64,000 bases of DNA from Leucaena leucocephala (lineage: Eukaryota > Streptophyta > Magnoliopsida > Fabales > Fabaceae), in contig CM073569.1 in assembly GCA_037074615.1 (NCBI GenBank), positions 7,198,001-7,262,000 on the forward strand, in the 5' to 3' direction. How positions within the stretch are numbered: position 1 is the first letter of the stretch; the number at the start of each line of letters is the position of its first letter. The translations under genes were made by a program, and so were the position numbers. The notes beneath the pieces are model-generated. The model did not search any database and was not told the DNA's origin. It was given only the letters and a program-made list of their open reading frames with translations. Below, piece by piece: positions 21,912 to 34,029 of the stretch.

Positions 21912-22150
21912 TGTTCTTCTGTTTTCACCCTACTTCTTCATGTTCCTGTGCTTTATATGTTGTATAGGTTTTTGTTTTTGCTCCATAGTGAATGTAGTTG
22001 GGGAGTAAGGATGCAATTTTGGAGCTTCTCTTGGGACAGACTGGTAGGTGTGGAGGATGTCTTAGATGTCTCAATCTTTGGGACTGGTTAGATATTGGTA
22101 TTGCGAATTACATTATATGATCATTTTGTATATGTTCTGTGATCTCAAGA
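21912..22150 (+). other. Probable 3' UTR of the F-box gene
   Basis: T/G-rich sequence after the stop, with TTTTGTATATGTTCTGTGAT near 22120 as a plausible polyadenylation region. The end is not determined. Confidence 0.4.
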
Positions 22151-23081
22151 CATATAATGGTCCTATAATGCTACCTCTTTTGAGTCGCAAAATTTAACTT
22201 CGTTCTGAGTTGATATAATTTTTGTTCCTTTTGTCATAATTGAATCGCTGATGCTATTCCAGTAGGAACTAAAAAATTGTCACTTGGTTGTGATTTGGCT
22301 GTTAAAAACGAAGAAAGCAAAAAGGTAAAGAAAAAAGCATGATTGCATTCTCAAGATAATAGAGGGGGAAAGCAAGTTATGTTCAGCTAGATTTGTGAAG
22401 AGGGATTATCCTCATCGTTAGCAACCAATCTAGATTGCTGAGAACTTTAGGGCTCTATTATGATTAATATGAAGATAATTTTAATTTCTTTATGTACAAT
22501 GCTTATTATATTATGATAACTAGATTGTGGGGTTTGTATTTTCACTGAAGGTTAGAGTGTGTTATATTGTTCATAGCTTAATACTATGTCTTTCTACAGC
22601 TTTTATGTCATATAGAACTAAATTGTGGGCTTGTGATTTCCGTAGGGTTCAAAATGAGTCATATTTTTAAAGCTGACATGCTAGTAAGCTTTCAAATTAG
22701 AAAATTAATGCAGAGAATGGAGAATTTTAGGGAGAAACCCACAGGGAAGGTAGATATATTGCACACTCTAAGATGTGTATAGATAACTGTTGTCTACGGT
22801 GGTTTCTTGTAGAATCAATTTTTATTCTGAAATGTAAGTTGCCGACCGACTCATTAATTACCAGTTGTCCTTTTTACCCTTATTATTACTTGAGGTTTAG
22901 TGTTTTTTTAATAAACTTCTCCAACTCCATCTTTTAAATAGGGGCGAACTTAGAAAAAAAATTCAATTTAAGACAAATAAATTGTCATTTTTTTAGTATG
23001 TGAGAATTATTTAAGAATGTCTTATAATAAGAATAAGAGGGAGTAATTCTAAAAAACATGGACAAAGAAAACTAGAAACTA
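22151..23081. other. Intergenic
   Basis: No reading frame or repeat end could be supported. Confidence 0.4.
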
Positions 23082-23099
23082 GAACGTACTCATTAACTT

Positions 23100-23367
23100 A
23101 TCGTCTGTGAGTTTAACTAGCGAAGGGGTGAGACATATGGTTATTTGGAGCGTGTTCGATTTCTGAGAAGTACTACTTTATTGTGGTTCCAGTCGCGGCG
23201 TTTGAGGATACATCCAAACTCTTGGGTGCTTAGATTTACACCTGAAGGTAATAGACGGCTCGCCCTGCTCGACATTGATATCGCCTAGGAGGAAGAGAGA
23301 CTTTATCCTGCCTTTGGATCGTGGGTGAGCCCAACTTTTTTTCAAAAAAATTTATATATAAAAAAAA
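23100..23367 (+). mobile_element. SINE-like retroposon, family 2, copy 1
   Basis: 268 bp bounded by a direct duplication of about 18 bp (GAACGTACTCATTAACTT at 23082-23099; GAATGTACTCGTTAACTT at 23368-23385; two mismatches). It ends in an A-rich tail after GAGCCCAACTTTTTTTC. The body (TATCGCCTAGGAGGAA, GTGAGCCCAACT) matches 23963-24233. Duplication plus A-rich tail means target-primed retroposition. A tRNA-like A box is not evident, so the tRNA origin is unsure. Confidence 0.8.
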
Positions 23368-23385
23368 GAATGTACTCGTTAACTT

Positions 23386-23948
23386 TAGAATTGTCCATGA
23401 ACGGAGACACATGGGGGAATAAGATGTTTCACCTGGGGACTCCACTAGGTCTTAGTTTTTGTACAATTAGCTTTAATTTCACGACAAATAGTTAAAGAGG
23501 TCAATTTAGTGTCATCTAAATCTCATGTTCAATATTTATGCAGCAAGATCATTGATTATAAAAGTGTCTGATTAGGACCTCCATTAACATGTTCATTCTC
23601 TTGTTAGTTACGATCAAGCTTACAAGAGATGAACACATACATGAATGACAATTTGATAAATTTAAGTATGTGATTTCTTAATTTTACACACTAACATAGA
23701 GAATAAAGTGAACTATGCTTAAAACCAAAAAAAAAACTTCTTAAACTTTTTCTTTAGGGGAAACTAAAAAAATTCTACAGAAAATTAAAACCATCACTAA
23801 CCATTTATTCACCTATTCATATCTTAAGTGCAATCTAGACCTTTAATTTTTGTGATTCCAAAATTCCATATGAAGTTTGGGGACCTATGACACTCAACTT
23901 AAGCCCAAAACACGCAAACACAAAGCTACACATTTCTCTCTAAATAAG
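23386..23948. other. Intergenic
   Basis: AT-rich spacer between two SINE-like copies. Nothing recognised. Confidence 0.4.
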
Positions 23949-23962
23949 TATAATATGAGGCA

Positions 23963-24233
23963 CCGATCGTTCGTGGGTTCAATTACTAAAAGAGTAAGAC
24001 ATGTGATTATTTAGAATGTGTTTGATCCCTATGGAGTATCATATTATTGTGGTTCTAGTCGTAGCACTTGGAGAAGCATCCTAACTCTTAGGTGCCTAGA
24101 TTTACGCCTAAGGATAATTGACAGTTCGTCCTACTCAATATTGGTATCGCCTAGGAGGAAAGAAGACTTCACTCTGCCCTTAGATCATAAGTGAGCCCAA
24201 CTCTTTTTCAAAAATTTTGTAACAAAAAAAAAT
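23963..24233 (+). mobile_element. SINE-like retroposon, family 2, copy 2
   Basis: 271 bp with a perfect 14-bp target duplication (TATAATATGAGGCA at 23949-23962 and 24234-24247). It has the same body and orientation as copy 1, the same 5' boundary and an A-rich 3' end. A B-box-like GGGTTCAATTAC lies about 14 bases from the 5' end. The shared 5' boundary argues for full-length copies rather than random truncation. Confidence 0.85.
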
Positions 24234-24247
24234 TATAATATGAGGCA

Positions 24248-24752
24248 TATTATGTGATATACTCCTTTTATTTAAAATGACAAGGGAAACCGTTGGATTC
24301 CAACGATTTTTATAAGGGAAGGAGGGGAATTGGTTCCTGTGTCTCATCGTAAGGGTGAGTGAGTACCATGGTACATATAGTTACAGTGAGATATACACTG
24401 TCCAAATATAATTTCAATGGTTTATGTTTAAAATTTTCAACTAATAATTTTTAAATAAAAAATTATTTTTTAAAAATTTGTCAGTTAGAAAATTATCTAT
24501 ATTTTAGATTCTCTATATATTAAAATATTTTTTTAAAATAAAAGTAAAAAAAAATCAAGACTATTTAGATTTAATATGGACGATTTAGATACAATGCTCA
24601 CCATAACTCAATCCGAGAAGGAGAAGGGGGAGTTGGTGGTATGTAAAAGACGTTTAACTCCCAGTGCAGTTTTCAAAATAGGTGTATCTTGCTGTGTAAC
24701 ATAAATAGAATCTGAACTGTGACTTCGTTTCAAGTGGGTGTTAAATTACTTC
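24248..24752. other. Intergenic
   Basis: No gene. A G-rich stretch near 24320 (AAGGGAAGGAGGGG) may belong to a decayed MITE. Confidence 0.35.
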
Positions 24753-24766
24753 ATCATTTTTGTATT

Positions 24767-24949
24767 CTTTTTTCTCACCCGGTTTATTAGAATTTTACCC
24801 TAACTATATCTGGATCTGACTCGCGTTGCTCACCTGGTTATGGTGGGTGAATCTCCCAACGGAGATTTTCTGCACACGCCAAAACTCGAACTCGAGACCT
24901 CGCTTAAGCGATACCGAGCCGCTTACCACTCAGACTAACTCCCGTTGCT
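24767..24949 (-). mobile_element. tRNA-derived SINE, family 1, copy 1
   Basis: Inserted on the minus strand and flanked by a 14-bp duplication with one mismatch (ATCATTTTTGTATT at 24753-24766; ATCATTTTTATATT at 24950-24963). The minus-strand head has an A-box-like TCTGAGTGGTAAGCGGCTC and a B-box-like GGTCTCGAGTTCGAGTTTTG, the spacing of an RNA polymerase III internal promoter. Related copies lie at 42697-42893 and 48168-48354. Confidence 0.88.
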
Positions 24950-24963
24950 ATCATTTTTATATT

Positions 24964-27900
24964 AAATAAAAAGGAATCTCTCTCCCATAATAAACCCACT
25001 ACGATGTTTATCTATTTTAGCCCCACACAAAACCTTACACAAGGCTCAATTTCAGCTTTCATTACATGCTTGATATGGAAACATAAAAGGGGCATTATAC
25101 TGTATCATCACAATTTACTTTTGCCACCCAATAGACCAGAAACACTAGGGATCATCGTCAGCATATCCTTCATATTTTGAAGAGACAAAGGTGCTTTAAA
25201 GAATATCTGATAAGGCGATTAAAGCGATCCTTTCTATCATCCTCCTCGCATGTGTGTTTTACTTTTCATTTGACCCTCCTTTCTATCTCCAATATTTTCT
25301 GATACACTCTCTTCTTTTTATCAATAGTGACCTCTAATACCAGTTAAATTCCTCCTCCTTATCTATTCATTATACTCCTCTAAACCTGAATATAAGATTT
25401 AGTTAGAAAGTTAATTATGAGAGGAAAATTGAATCAAGGCAAACGGGTGGAGGGTTTTCGTTTGAGGTGCAGTACCTATGACCTGAATTACCAAATAGAG
25501 TCTTGAAGATCGGATCTCAAGTTTAATTTGGTAAGTCATCCTCTCTTTTATTCGATTTAAGCAATGTTGATGGATCTTTAGAGGTTTTAAGCAATGTTGA
25601 TAGATCTTTAGAGGATTTTGAAAAAAATAATGAAATTTTATTTTGCTACGTGAATGTGCCTAAAACCTAACAAATAGTATTTTAGGGAGAACATATCCAT
25701 ATATTATAATTAAGTAATTTATTTTAATTTCTTAAATTTTTTTAAATATTAGATAAATAACTTTTATATTAAGGATCAAAGCAGTAAATTGTTTCTAGTG
25801 ATGAGTACAAGAGACTCTATACATTATCAAATTAAATGTACACAAAATTGAGCCATGCCACTAATGTTAGTATAATAAAGTTCGCTTTTAAAAGGAAAAT
25901 AGATAGATATCAAGTTTGAGTAATCTAAAAAAATTTAAATGTTGGTAGTGTCTAACTCCATCTAACTAGCGGATTTGCTCAGTTAAGCTAGAATTAATCA
26001 GAAGGTATTAGAATGTTACAAGTAAAAGAATAAAGGAAGAACTCATTAAAAAAAAAACTAACCTATTAGAAAAAAAATATTAGAAACTTAATATGCTAGC
26101 TAGACACAAACCACTTTTGCTATCAAATATTTAACTTGCTGATTCAAATCTTTAATAAAGAACTCTGAAGAGTGCATGCAAATCAAAGGACGACTCAAAT
26201 AAAAAAAAATATTAGGAAAAAAAAACCAACAAATTAAAAAAGAAAGAGTATAACGACGATAAAAGTAAAATTAAAAGAAAGGAACCTTATCCTTACTCTT
26301 ACTTTACACGACATATGAAACGAATCATATGGATAGAAGTTGAGAAAATTCAAGTATAGGAAGCTAGCTAGCAATTAATAAAAATTAAATTCTTATATAT
26401 ATATTTATAAATAATAATTTGATATGTAGTAGTAATCCTTATAGTTCATAAGCACATAAAGAAGTTATCATATATTTAAATATTATTCCTTTAATCTCTT
26501 CTTTTGCAATTTGTGGAAAGGTTAACCACTAATTGCATGCTTGGAATTCGAATGAGATATAATTAATGAAATTCCATTGTCATATTCCACTTACCATCAT
26601 GTTTTGAGATAGCTTTATATCTTAACGTGGACCCCATTAGGTATATATATATATATACTCTTTCTAATAATTAAATAATCAAGTGGAAACAAATATTAAG
26701 CATATGACAATATGAATTAGATAATTTGTTTATGGCCAGCAGAAATTAGCTAAGGTAAATAAATTAATAAACTTGACATTTACGGATATATGGAATTTTT
26801 AATTAATTTATTTTTAGAACTTTAAATATAGATATTCTGTTCATATATATATATATATATATATATGGACAATAGATGTTGTTTATTTTATTTGAATTAC
26901 TGAAATCTAATTCAAATAATTCATATTTTTATATTTTTTAAAATTGAAAATTTATAATAAATTATTTTTTCAACTAATAATGTTAAAAATTAAAAATTAA
27001 AATCTATCGTTCAAATCTATTTCCCAAAGCCAAATGTTAGATCAAGATTGAGCCACCCTATAAAGGAAAATAAAGGGCAAACATACCAACAAGCTAGGAT
27101 TGGATCATTGAAGGAATTCAATACCTTTTCAATAGAGTGTTAGGTTTAAGTCTTATAAATAAGACTAATTAAATCAATCTTTCATGAACTCAAAAAAACG
27201 TACAAATAACTTTTTAAATTTTTAAAATTTAATAACAAACCTCTTCTAAACTTTCGAGTATATACAAATAACCCAAACTATCCATATAATTTTGTATCCC
27301 CTTAAACTTTATTTTTTATGCATATAACTCCCTCATCAAACTTTGAGTTATATATAGATAAATTTTTTAAATTTAAAGCTATTTATAAATAAATAATAAA
27401 TAAAATTGATAGTACGAGAGTTATCTATATAAATATAAAAAAGTCGAGGAGATTTATTGTAAAGTTTTAAAAATTATAAAAATTATTTAAATATGATAAA
27501 ATAATAAAGTTTAGAGGGTTTTATAAAAATTATTTACATATGACATTGCTTGAATGTGAATTAGTGGATCATAATACTATGCCTTTAATATCACAACAAA
27601 AATCACAATGATTCAAAGTAATATTAATTAGATATAAAATAGAAGTAAATATCATAGAAAAATAGCTACGTTATTTGTTGGAGAAGGTTTGACCAACATT
27701 TCTCTTATGATTTCATGGGTTTAACATCTCAATCTATAACATTAGCAATTGGTGCATGGTGCAATACAAATAATAGTATTTATTTAATTTTTAATATAAA
27801 TTTTTTTTTTAGAGAGATTAATAAAATAAAATAAATAATTATGATAAAATAAAACTCTTCAATACTTATTAATCTACTTAAATTAGTCAGTTAAATTTTA

Positions 27901-29229
27901 TATTGATCATGATTAACTAATTTATTTAATTTTTTTAATATATATAAAAAAATTAACTAACTAAAGATTCGATCTATATATACGTGTAGGAAACAGAAAA
28001 TGGCTCATATGGTCATAGGTCTATCTCGTATGATACTCACTTCTGTCTCAATCAGTATCCACACAATAGTCAAGTGAGCCACGCCAGCATGGGCATCTTT
28101 CCCGCGTCAAAACCAGTGGATTTCACATGTTCCTTCGTCACTTTTGGCGACCGATTGAGGGTAAATTTTGGTTTTTATTACTAAACAAAGTCAAATTTTG
28201 CTTTTGGGAAGTTGGAAATTAATCATCCCAAGACATCATGAGAGACTAAACTATAATAACCAACAAGTTAATCACTAGCTATCTTAATTGACTTGCTAGG
28301 TCTGCCAGAAATAACCAAATTACGGGATGACGGCCATATTATAGGGAATAATGCCTTATCCATGAGCTAACAAGATAATAATACAAAAATAGATAAAAAT
28401 GATCGTTTAATTCTTTAAGGGTTAACTAACCGTCAATATTTGTAAGTGGATTATAAACTAACTTTTTATATATCTAATTTATCCTAAAATATTAATATCG
28501 TATAATAATTTTTAGTGTATTTAAAATTTTAAAATATTTTTCGAATAACACTTAATATCTTTAATTTAGAGTATTTGTTGCTACTAAACAAATATTTTAG
28601 GATTTTAAAAAAATTAAAAGTTAGTTTATAATATTAAATACTACAAGAAAAATATTTTAAAATATTATATATACATTAACACATTCTTTAAATTTATACA
28701 AAATTTTATTTTGATGTATTTTAAAAGCATCTAAACCTGATGATGTTAGTTTGAAATGATGATTTTTCCTATATAAATCATTATTATTTTAAAACTTAAA
28801 CTTAATCTGACTAGTATATAAAAATATTTTATAAATATTTAAAATTTTAATATTAATATTTTTTTTAATGACGTTAGGTTAAAGGATTGAAAAAATATTT
28901 TATAAAATTAAGGGATTAAAATGGCTTGTATGAAATTAAAGAATTAAACAGTAATTTTATCTAAAGAACAGGAGTTTTTTTAACAACTTTAAAATAATTG
29001 TCATTATAAATTCTTAGGTAGCTTTTCATAGTTTTTCTCGCAAAATTCTTTTATCGAAATAACCTGTGAGAATTTAAAAATTTTATATTTTTTCAAGTAA
29101 ACCTTTGTTATCTATTGTTGAAAGTTATGACTAATCTTCTCATGCTTTAGATTTTTTGAAGGAGTTTTACATGATATATTTTCATGATGATTTTTACGAC
29201 TTTAAGAAAAATAATTTCATGTTAACATT
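24964..29229. other. Gene-poor AT-rich region
   Basis: No coding gene is supported. It contains dinucleotide AT runs (26640-26657, 26843-26866), low-complexity A/T blocks and a somewhat GC-richer stretch at 28000-28170 that does not read as protein. Confidence 0.45.
26843..26866. repeat. (AT)n microsatellite
   Basis: About 12 uninterrupted AT units. Confidence 0.9.
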
Positions 29230-29237
29230 TTGGTGAT

Positions 29238-30021
29238 TAGGGATGTGCATAGGTAAAGCTGAGCAAGGTAACTCCCTACCCAGTGTCCTTCTCGAAAAAA
29301 TTACGGGTTATATTTTGTAACCCGATGCCTAGCTTTACTTGATAAAAGCCCTAATTATATCAGGCTGGGCATGGGCGGACTGGGCATGCCCCAGTTATGA
29401 TGCCATGCTTATATTATGGAAAAAAATCTGTCATTGTGAACTTCTATAATGATACCATATTCATATGTCTTCAAGAGTTAAATAATATCTATAATTCACT
29501 AAGAATAAGGCAACAAAAAGATAATAATTGAAGTCTTGAAATCTATTGTATATATATATATAAAAGTTTTGAAGTATAAGTAGTTTATAATTATAACTTT
29601 ACGTCAATCTTTCCAATGTTAATAAGGATGAAGTATTTAAAAAAAAATAAAACAAACAATTATAATTTATAATATAATCATATGATGATTAGCAAAGTTA
29701 AAAAAATTAATATAGTTATAAATTTTAAAAGATATAACTTACCTACTTAACTACTCATATTTTTAAAATGACCCTTTAGTCACCAGTTGACATCATATTC
29801 TCCTTACCAAGTATAGTATCTAAGAGAAAAAAATAAAAAAAATAAAAAAATAAATGCTCATGGGCAGGGCAGGGCAAACCCCTACTCGGTGCCCAGCCTG
29901 AAAAAATATGGGTTGTATTTTGTAGCCCGATGCCCATCCTAACCCTACATTTTTTTTGCTGGGCAAGATTTTTTTATCGCAGGTTCGAGTAGACATATCG
30001 ACCCTCGAGCTTTGTCCCTTA
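29238..30021. mobile_element. Probable hAT-type non-autonomous element
   Basis: Ends are TAGGGATG on the left and, reversed, TAAGGGAC on the right. They are flanked by TTGGTGAT (29230-29237) and CTGGTGAC (30022-30029), an 8-bp duplication with two mismatches. Inverted subterminal blocks are visible (GGGTTATATTTTGTAACCCG at about 29305 and GGTTGTATTTTGTAGCCCGA at about 29915), and both sides carry GGGCATGG/GGGCAGGG-type motifs. Eight-base duplications and TAGGG ends are typical of hAT elements. No transposase. Confidence 0.55.
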
Positions 30022-30029
30022 CTGGTGAC

Positions 30030-32266
30030 TATATTTTGTGAGATTAAATGTTAATCTCCCATAAATTTTTGTGAAAAATAAAAGCAATTTTAACAAAAGT
30101 TTAGAGTTTTATCACAATATATTCTTCTCCTAGATATAAAAATTAGATATGGATTAATTTTATATTTCTATCTTAATTCATTTTATTTTTTATATTTATT
30201 ATTTTTTAAAATTAATTTATCTAACTTATAAATTGATATATAATCTAATGTTACATAAGAGTATTTTAAAAAAATTATATCATATTTGATAAATAACTCT
30301 TTTCTAAGGACAAAAGGAGTATTAACTAAAATTTAAATTAATCTACTGAGACTAGCTTCTAGAACAGTAAAAAATCTTATAAAATATTCAATTACTATTT
30401 TATATTTACTTTTTCTAATACTCTCTCTCTTCTTCTTTTTTCCATCATCTCTCATCTACCCTTTCTTATCTCTTATTTCTCTTCTCTGCCCTCTCTCCTC
30501 TCTCATCTCTCTTTTCTCTTCTCCACTTTCTCATATTTTTAATAAAATCATACAATTTTTTTATAATTTTCTAATTATAAAAATTCATATAGTAATAACT
30601 ATCCAATTAATCATTTATTCATAATAATTTTTTTTTATAAATATTTTTTTAATTTTTTTTTATAAATATTTTTTTAATTTTTTTTATAGACCCTTCTCTA
30701 AACTCTTATGCACATTATACTTAAAGAAGCATTGTCCATTTGCCAAAGTAATGATCCCTACAAGAAATCAAGATTTTTTTTTTCACGAAAATCTCTCGCA
30801 TATCATCAACGTCATAAGAAAATTCCCGTGGAACTTCTCCCGTCTTTTTACTTTTTTTGGAATCTCTATGAGAATATTCTGTAAAATTTAAAAATTTTGT
30901 TCTCACCGAATTTTATTTATGAATTACAAAATATTTTAATTGTTTAAGGCTTAATATAATTTTTTTATCCCTTTAGTTTGATCTTATTTTAATTTTAGTC
31001 CATCAAATTTTAAATCGTGAATTTTAGTTCTTCAACTACTAAAATAGTCTAAATTTTTTATTAAATTATAGGGACTAATATTTTATATAAAAAAAAATTA
31101 AAAGATCAAAACTAAAATGAGGGCAAATTTGAGGGAACAAAAATTATATTAAATTATTTTCTTTTCTCAATAAATTATGCCTTTCAAACTCAAAAGGAAA
31201 ATAATATTTTAAGTCTTCACAAAACATTTTCTCATGAAAAATTACAAATTTATTACTACATTTTAAAAAAAAAAATTCTCATCACAATATTATTTGATTC
31301 CAAGTTCTCCTAATAATTTTTGTGACAAGACGCAACATTGCTGAGAATTTTTGCAAGAATAGCACTTAGCTAGTAACGAATCTTTTATACTCTAAATCGT
31401 GAAAAAATATCAATGTTTCATTGTTTGTCTATGGTAATATACATACATTGAAAATAGGACTGGTTATTACAGCGGTAGTAGTTATTCAAAAGTTAGTAAT
31501 TTAACTGTAATTAAATTGAGTCAACTCAATAATTAAAATAATATTATGATCTAATTAAAATATATAAAAATATTTATATATAAGTAATATCTAAATAAAA
31601 AATTATTAATCTATAAATAAATAGAATATTCATATATAATTTAATAAAATAAAATTATTAAAATATAAATATGACATAATGTTAGTTTTTTTTAATTTTA
31701 ACTCATAATGATATTGCTTTGATTAGGTAAGGTAGAAAAAAAATATAAAATACAACTCTATTAATCCATCAAAAACTCTTGATTATATTAGATAAAAAAC
31801 TAGTTCATTGAGCCGACTAACTGACCCAAATTAAGTTAATACTATGATACACACACACACACTTACATAGATTACACGTAGATGACTTGCTTTTGATCTT
31901 TGATGGTTGAAGTCTAACATGGCAGTGACAGTAGCTAGAAAAAGTAGACAAAGCAGTCCCACTCATACTGAAACTGAAGCGAAGGAAAAAGTTGATCTGT
32001 CGACGGTTTCTGTATATAAAAATATTGATGGTAGGAAAATTGCCAAATTGGTTGAAGTTCCATGCACGAAAACAATTTATCTACAAGCATGATGTGAATT
32101 TCAGACATCATCCATGTGAGGATTAATTAATAATACTCTTGCTTTAGTAGAAGCCTCCTCGTCGTCCTTGTTTGACAACACACACACACACATCCTTATC
32201 ATCGTGTCCACGTATATGATGTTTCAGACAGAAAGGGACCTCAGAATTTCGTGTTTAGGTTATTTA
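30030..32266. other. Gene-poor region with a decayed MITE
   Basis: 30340-30535 (ACAGTAAAAAATCTTAT, then a long CT-rich run) is related to the body of the GA-rich MITEs at 32271-32819 and 52172-52580, without recognisable ends. A 61-residue frame at 31907-32092 is unrecognised and probably chance. (CA)n runs occur at about 31848 and 32177. Confidence 0.45.
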
Positions 32267-32270
32267 TTAG

Positions 32271-32819
32271 GGGTGTGTTTGGATTAGCTTTTGGAGAATA
32301 GATTATGGGAAGAATAGATTCTGGAGAATAGATTTTGGGTAGAATAGATTTTGGGAAGAATAGATTTTGGGAATAAAGATGTTTGGATGATTAGTAGTAG
32401 AATCACTTTTTATATTGGTAAATTACTAAAAAGGGTATGATATGATTAAAAGTAAGAGAGATGAAAGATGATAGAGAAGAAAGAGGAGAGAGAAGAGAGT
32501 GTAGAGAGGAGAGAGGAGAGAGAAAAAGAGAGATAAGAGAGGAGAGAAGAGAGAGAAAAAGAGAGATAAGAGAAGAGAGAGGAGAGATAATAGAGAGGAG
32601 AGAGGGTGTAAAAAAAGTAAGGGTATAATAGTAATTGGATAATCTAAAACCTAGGTTTCAAAGAAAAAGCTATTTTCAGTAGCTTATTCAAAACCTAGGT
32701 TTCAAACCGAGGTTTTGTCCAAAATCAATTCTCAACAAAAATTGCTGTTTGTGTGAAAATTTTCCAAACCGATATTTTGCCCTATAATTGATTCTCAAAC
32801 CGAGGTGCCAAACAGACAC
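32271..32819 (+). mobile_element. MITE with GA-rich core, copy 1
   Basis: Left end GGGTGTGTTTGGATTAG; right end, reversed, GTGTCTGTTTGGCAC. Flanked by TAG on both sides, a 3-bp duplication that can also be read as a mutated TTA. Near the left end the phrase GAATAGATT(T/C)TGGG is repeated in tandem about five times, and the core is a long GAGAGA tract. It matches the element at 52172-52580 in inverse orientation. Probably PIF-Harbinger-like. Confidence 0.65.
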
Positions 32820-32822
32820 TAG

Positions 32823-34014
32823 GTCTTATTTGAATATGACAGGAACACGTCCCAATTATGCGTTTTATCTATCTCAGCGAATTTTCTGCACTGTCCTTGT
32901 CTACACAGTATTTAGTATGGTTCAAAAGCATGAGTTTTAAAATAAAGTAGATATTTCTCAGGAGAGAAAAATGTAAACCCCCATTTTGTTCAACCCCATT
33001 ATAAGCCTAGTAATATTTGAAGGTAATCCTCAAAATATAAATGTTTGATTGCATTTAAATTTTTATAATAACGCTCCAAACATATTAATAGTATTAAATA
33101 TTACATTGCATTGTATTAGCTATATCTAAAGATATGAAAAATTTATTTAGCAATAATTAATTAAAAGTATATATATAATTATAAAATTTTTATTTTTCAA
33201 AAAGTATTGACTTAGATTTATACACGTATAATTGTCTAAAAATCACGTGAAGTTAACAAATCATGAAAAATATTTCTTTAGTATATCTATGATTATTATG
33301 AATTATGATTATATTTAGAAATATAAAATATTATAAAATCAGTTAAAGTGATTATTACTGATTAATTACTATTATGAGCTTAAATTTTTTTAAAGATCAA
33401 AATAGTTTATAATTATTATGACTAAAAATTTAAAATATCATAGAATCAGTTAATATGATTATTGATTAATTATCATCACGGGGCTCAAAATCTTTCAGAG
33501 ATCAAAGTGAGATTTGATTGAGATTATTGATTGCGACTTGTAGACAAATGAATTAAAAATATTGAAACATATCAACTCAGACCCATTTTAACCTTAATTA
33601 AGTATTATAAAATTTTAAGAGTATAATTGATAATTGTATATGATACTTTTTCAATATTTATTTTAAAATAATGGTCACTTTAAGTTTTTTTGTAATTTTT
33701 TAAATTGTTTTTTTTTAAAGCTCAGAAAGCATTAATCATTAATTTTTTTATTGTTTTACCCGTCATTAATATCTCAATCAGCTTCAATATTGTATTTAAG
33801 TTAAAGATATTTTAGATAACTATTATAAATTTTGCTATATGGCCTATTTGTTAAGCTTTCCCTGAAGTTAATTATTATTTTTTTTCAAAAAATCACTTTT
33901 CTAGAGTCCTGCACAAGGATGTGCATGTAGCCTAGTAACTTGCTAGGCATGCCCACTTGAGTCCAGTAGAAAAATATCTAATCTGGCCAAAATTCCATTG
34001 CCCAAAAATCCACA
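32823..34014. other. Intergenic
   Basis: AT-rich, no gene. A phrase repeated about 100 bp apart (ATAGAATCAGTTAATATGATTATTG-like) near 33330 and 33440 suggests an old local duplication. Confidence 0.35.
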
Positions 34015-34029
34015 TGAGCTCATTGTGGC

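Noticed and set aside
31907..32092. 61-residue plus-strand frame as a small gene
   Set aside because: No family, no promoter signal, no neighbouring exon, and a length expected by chance in this much sequence.
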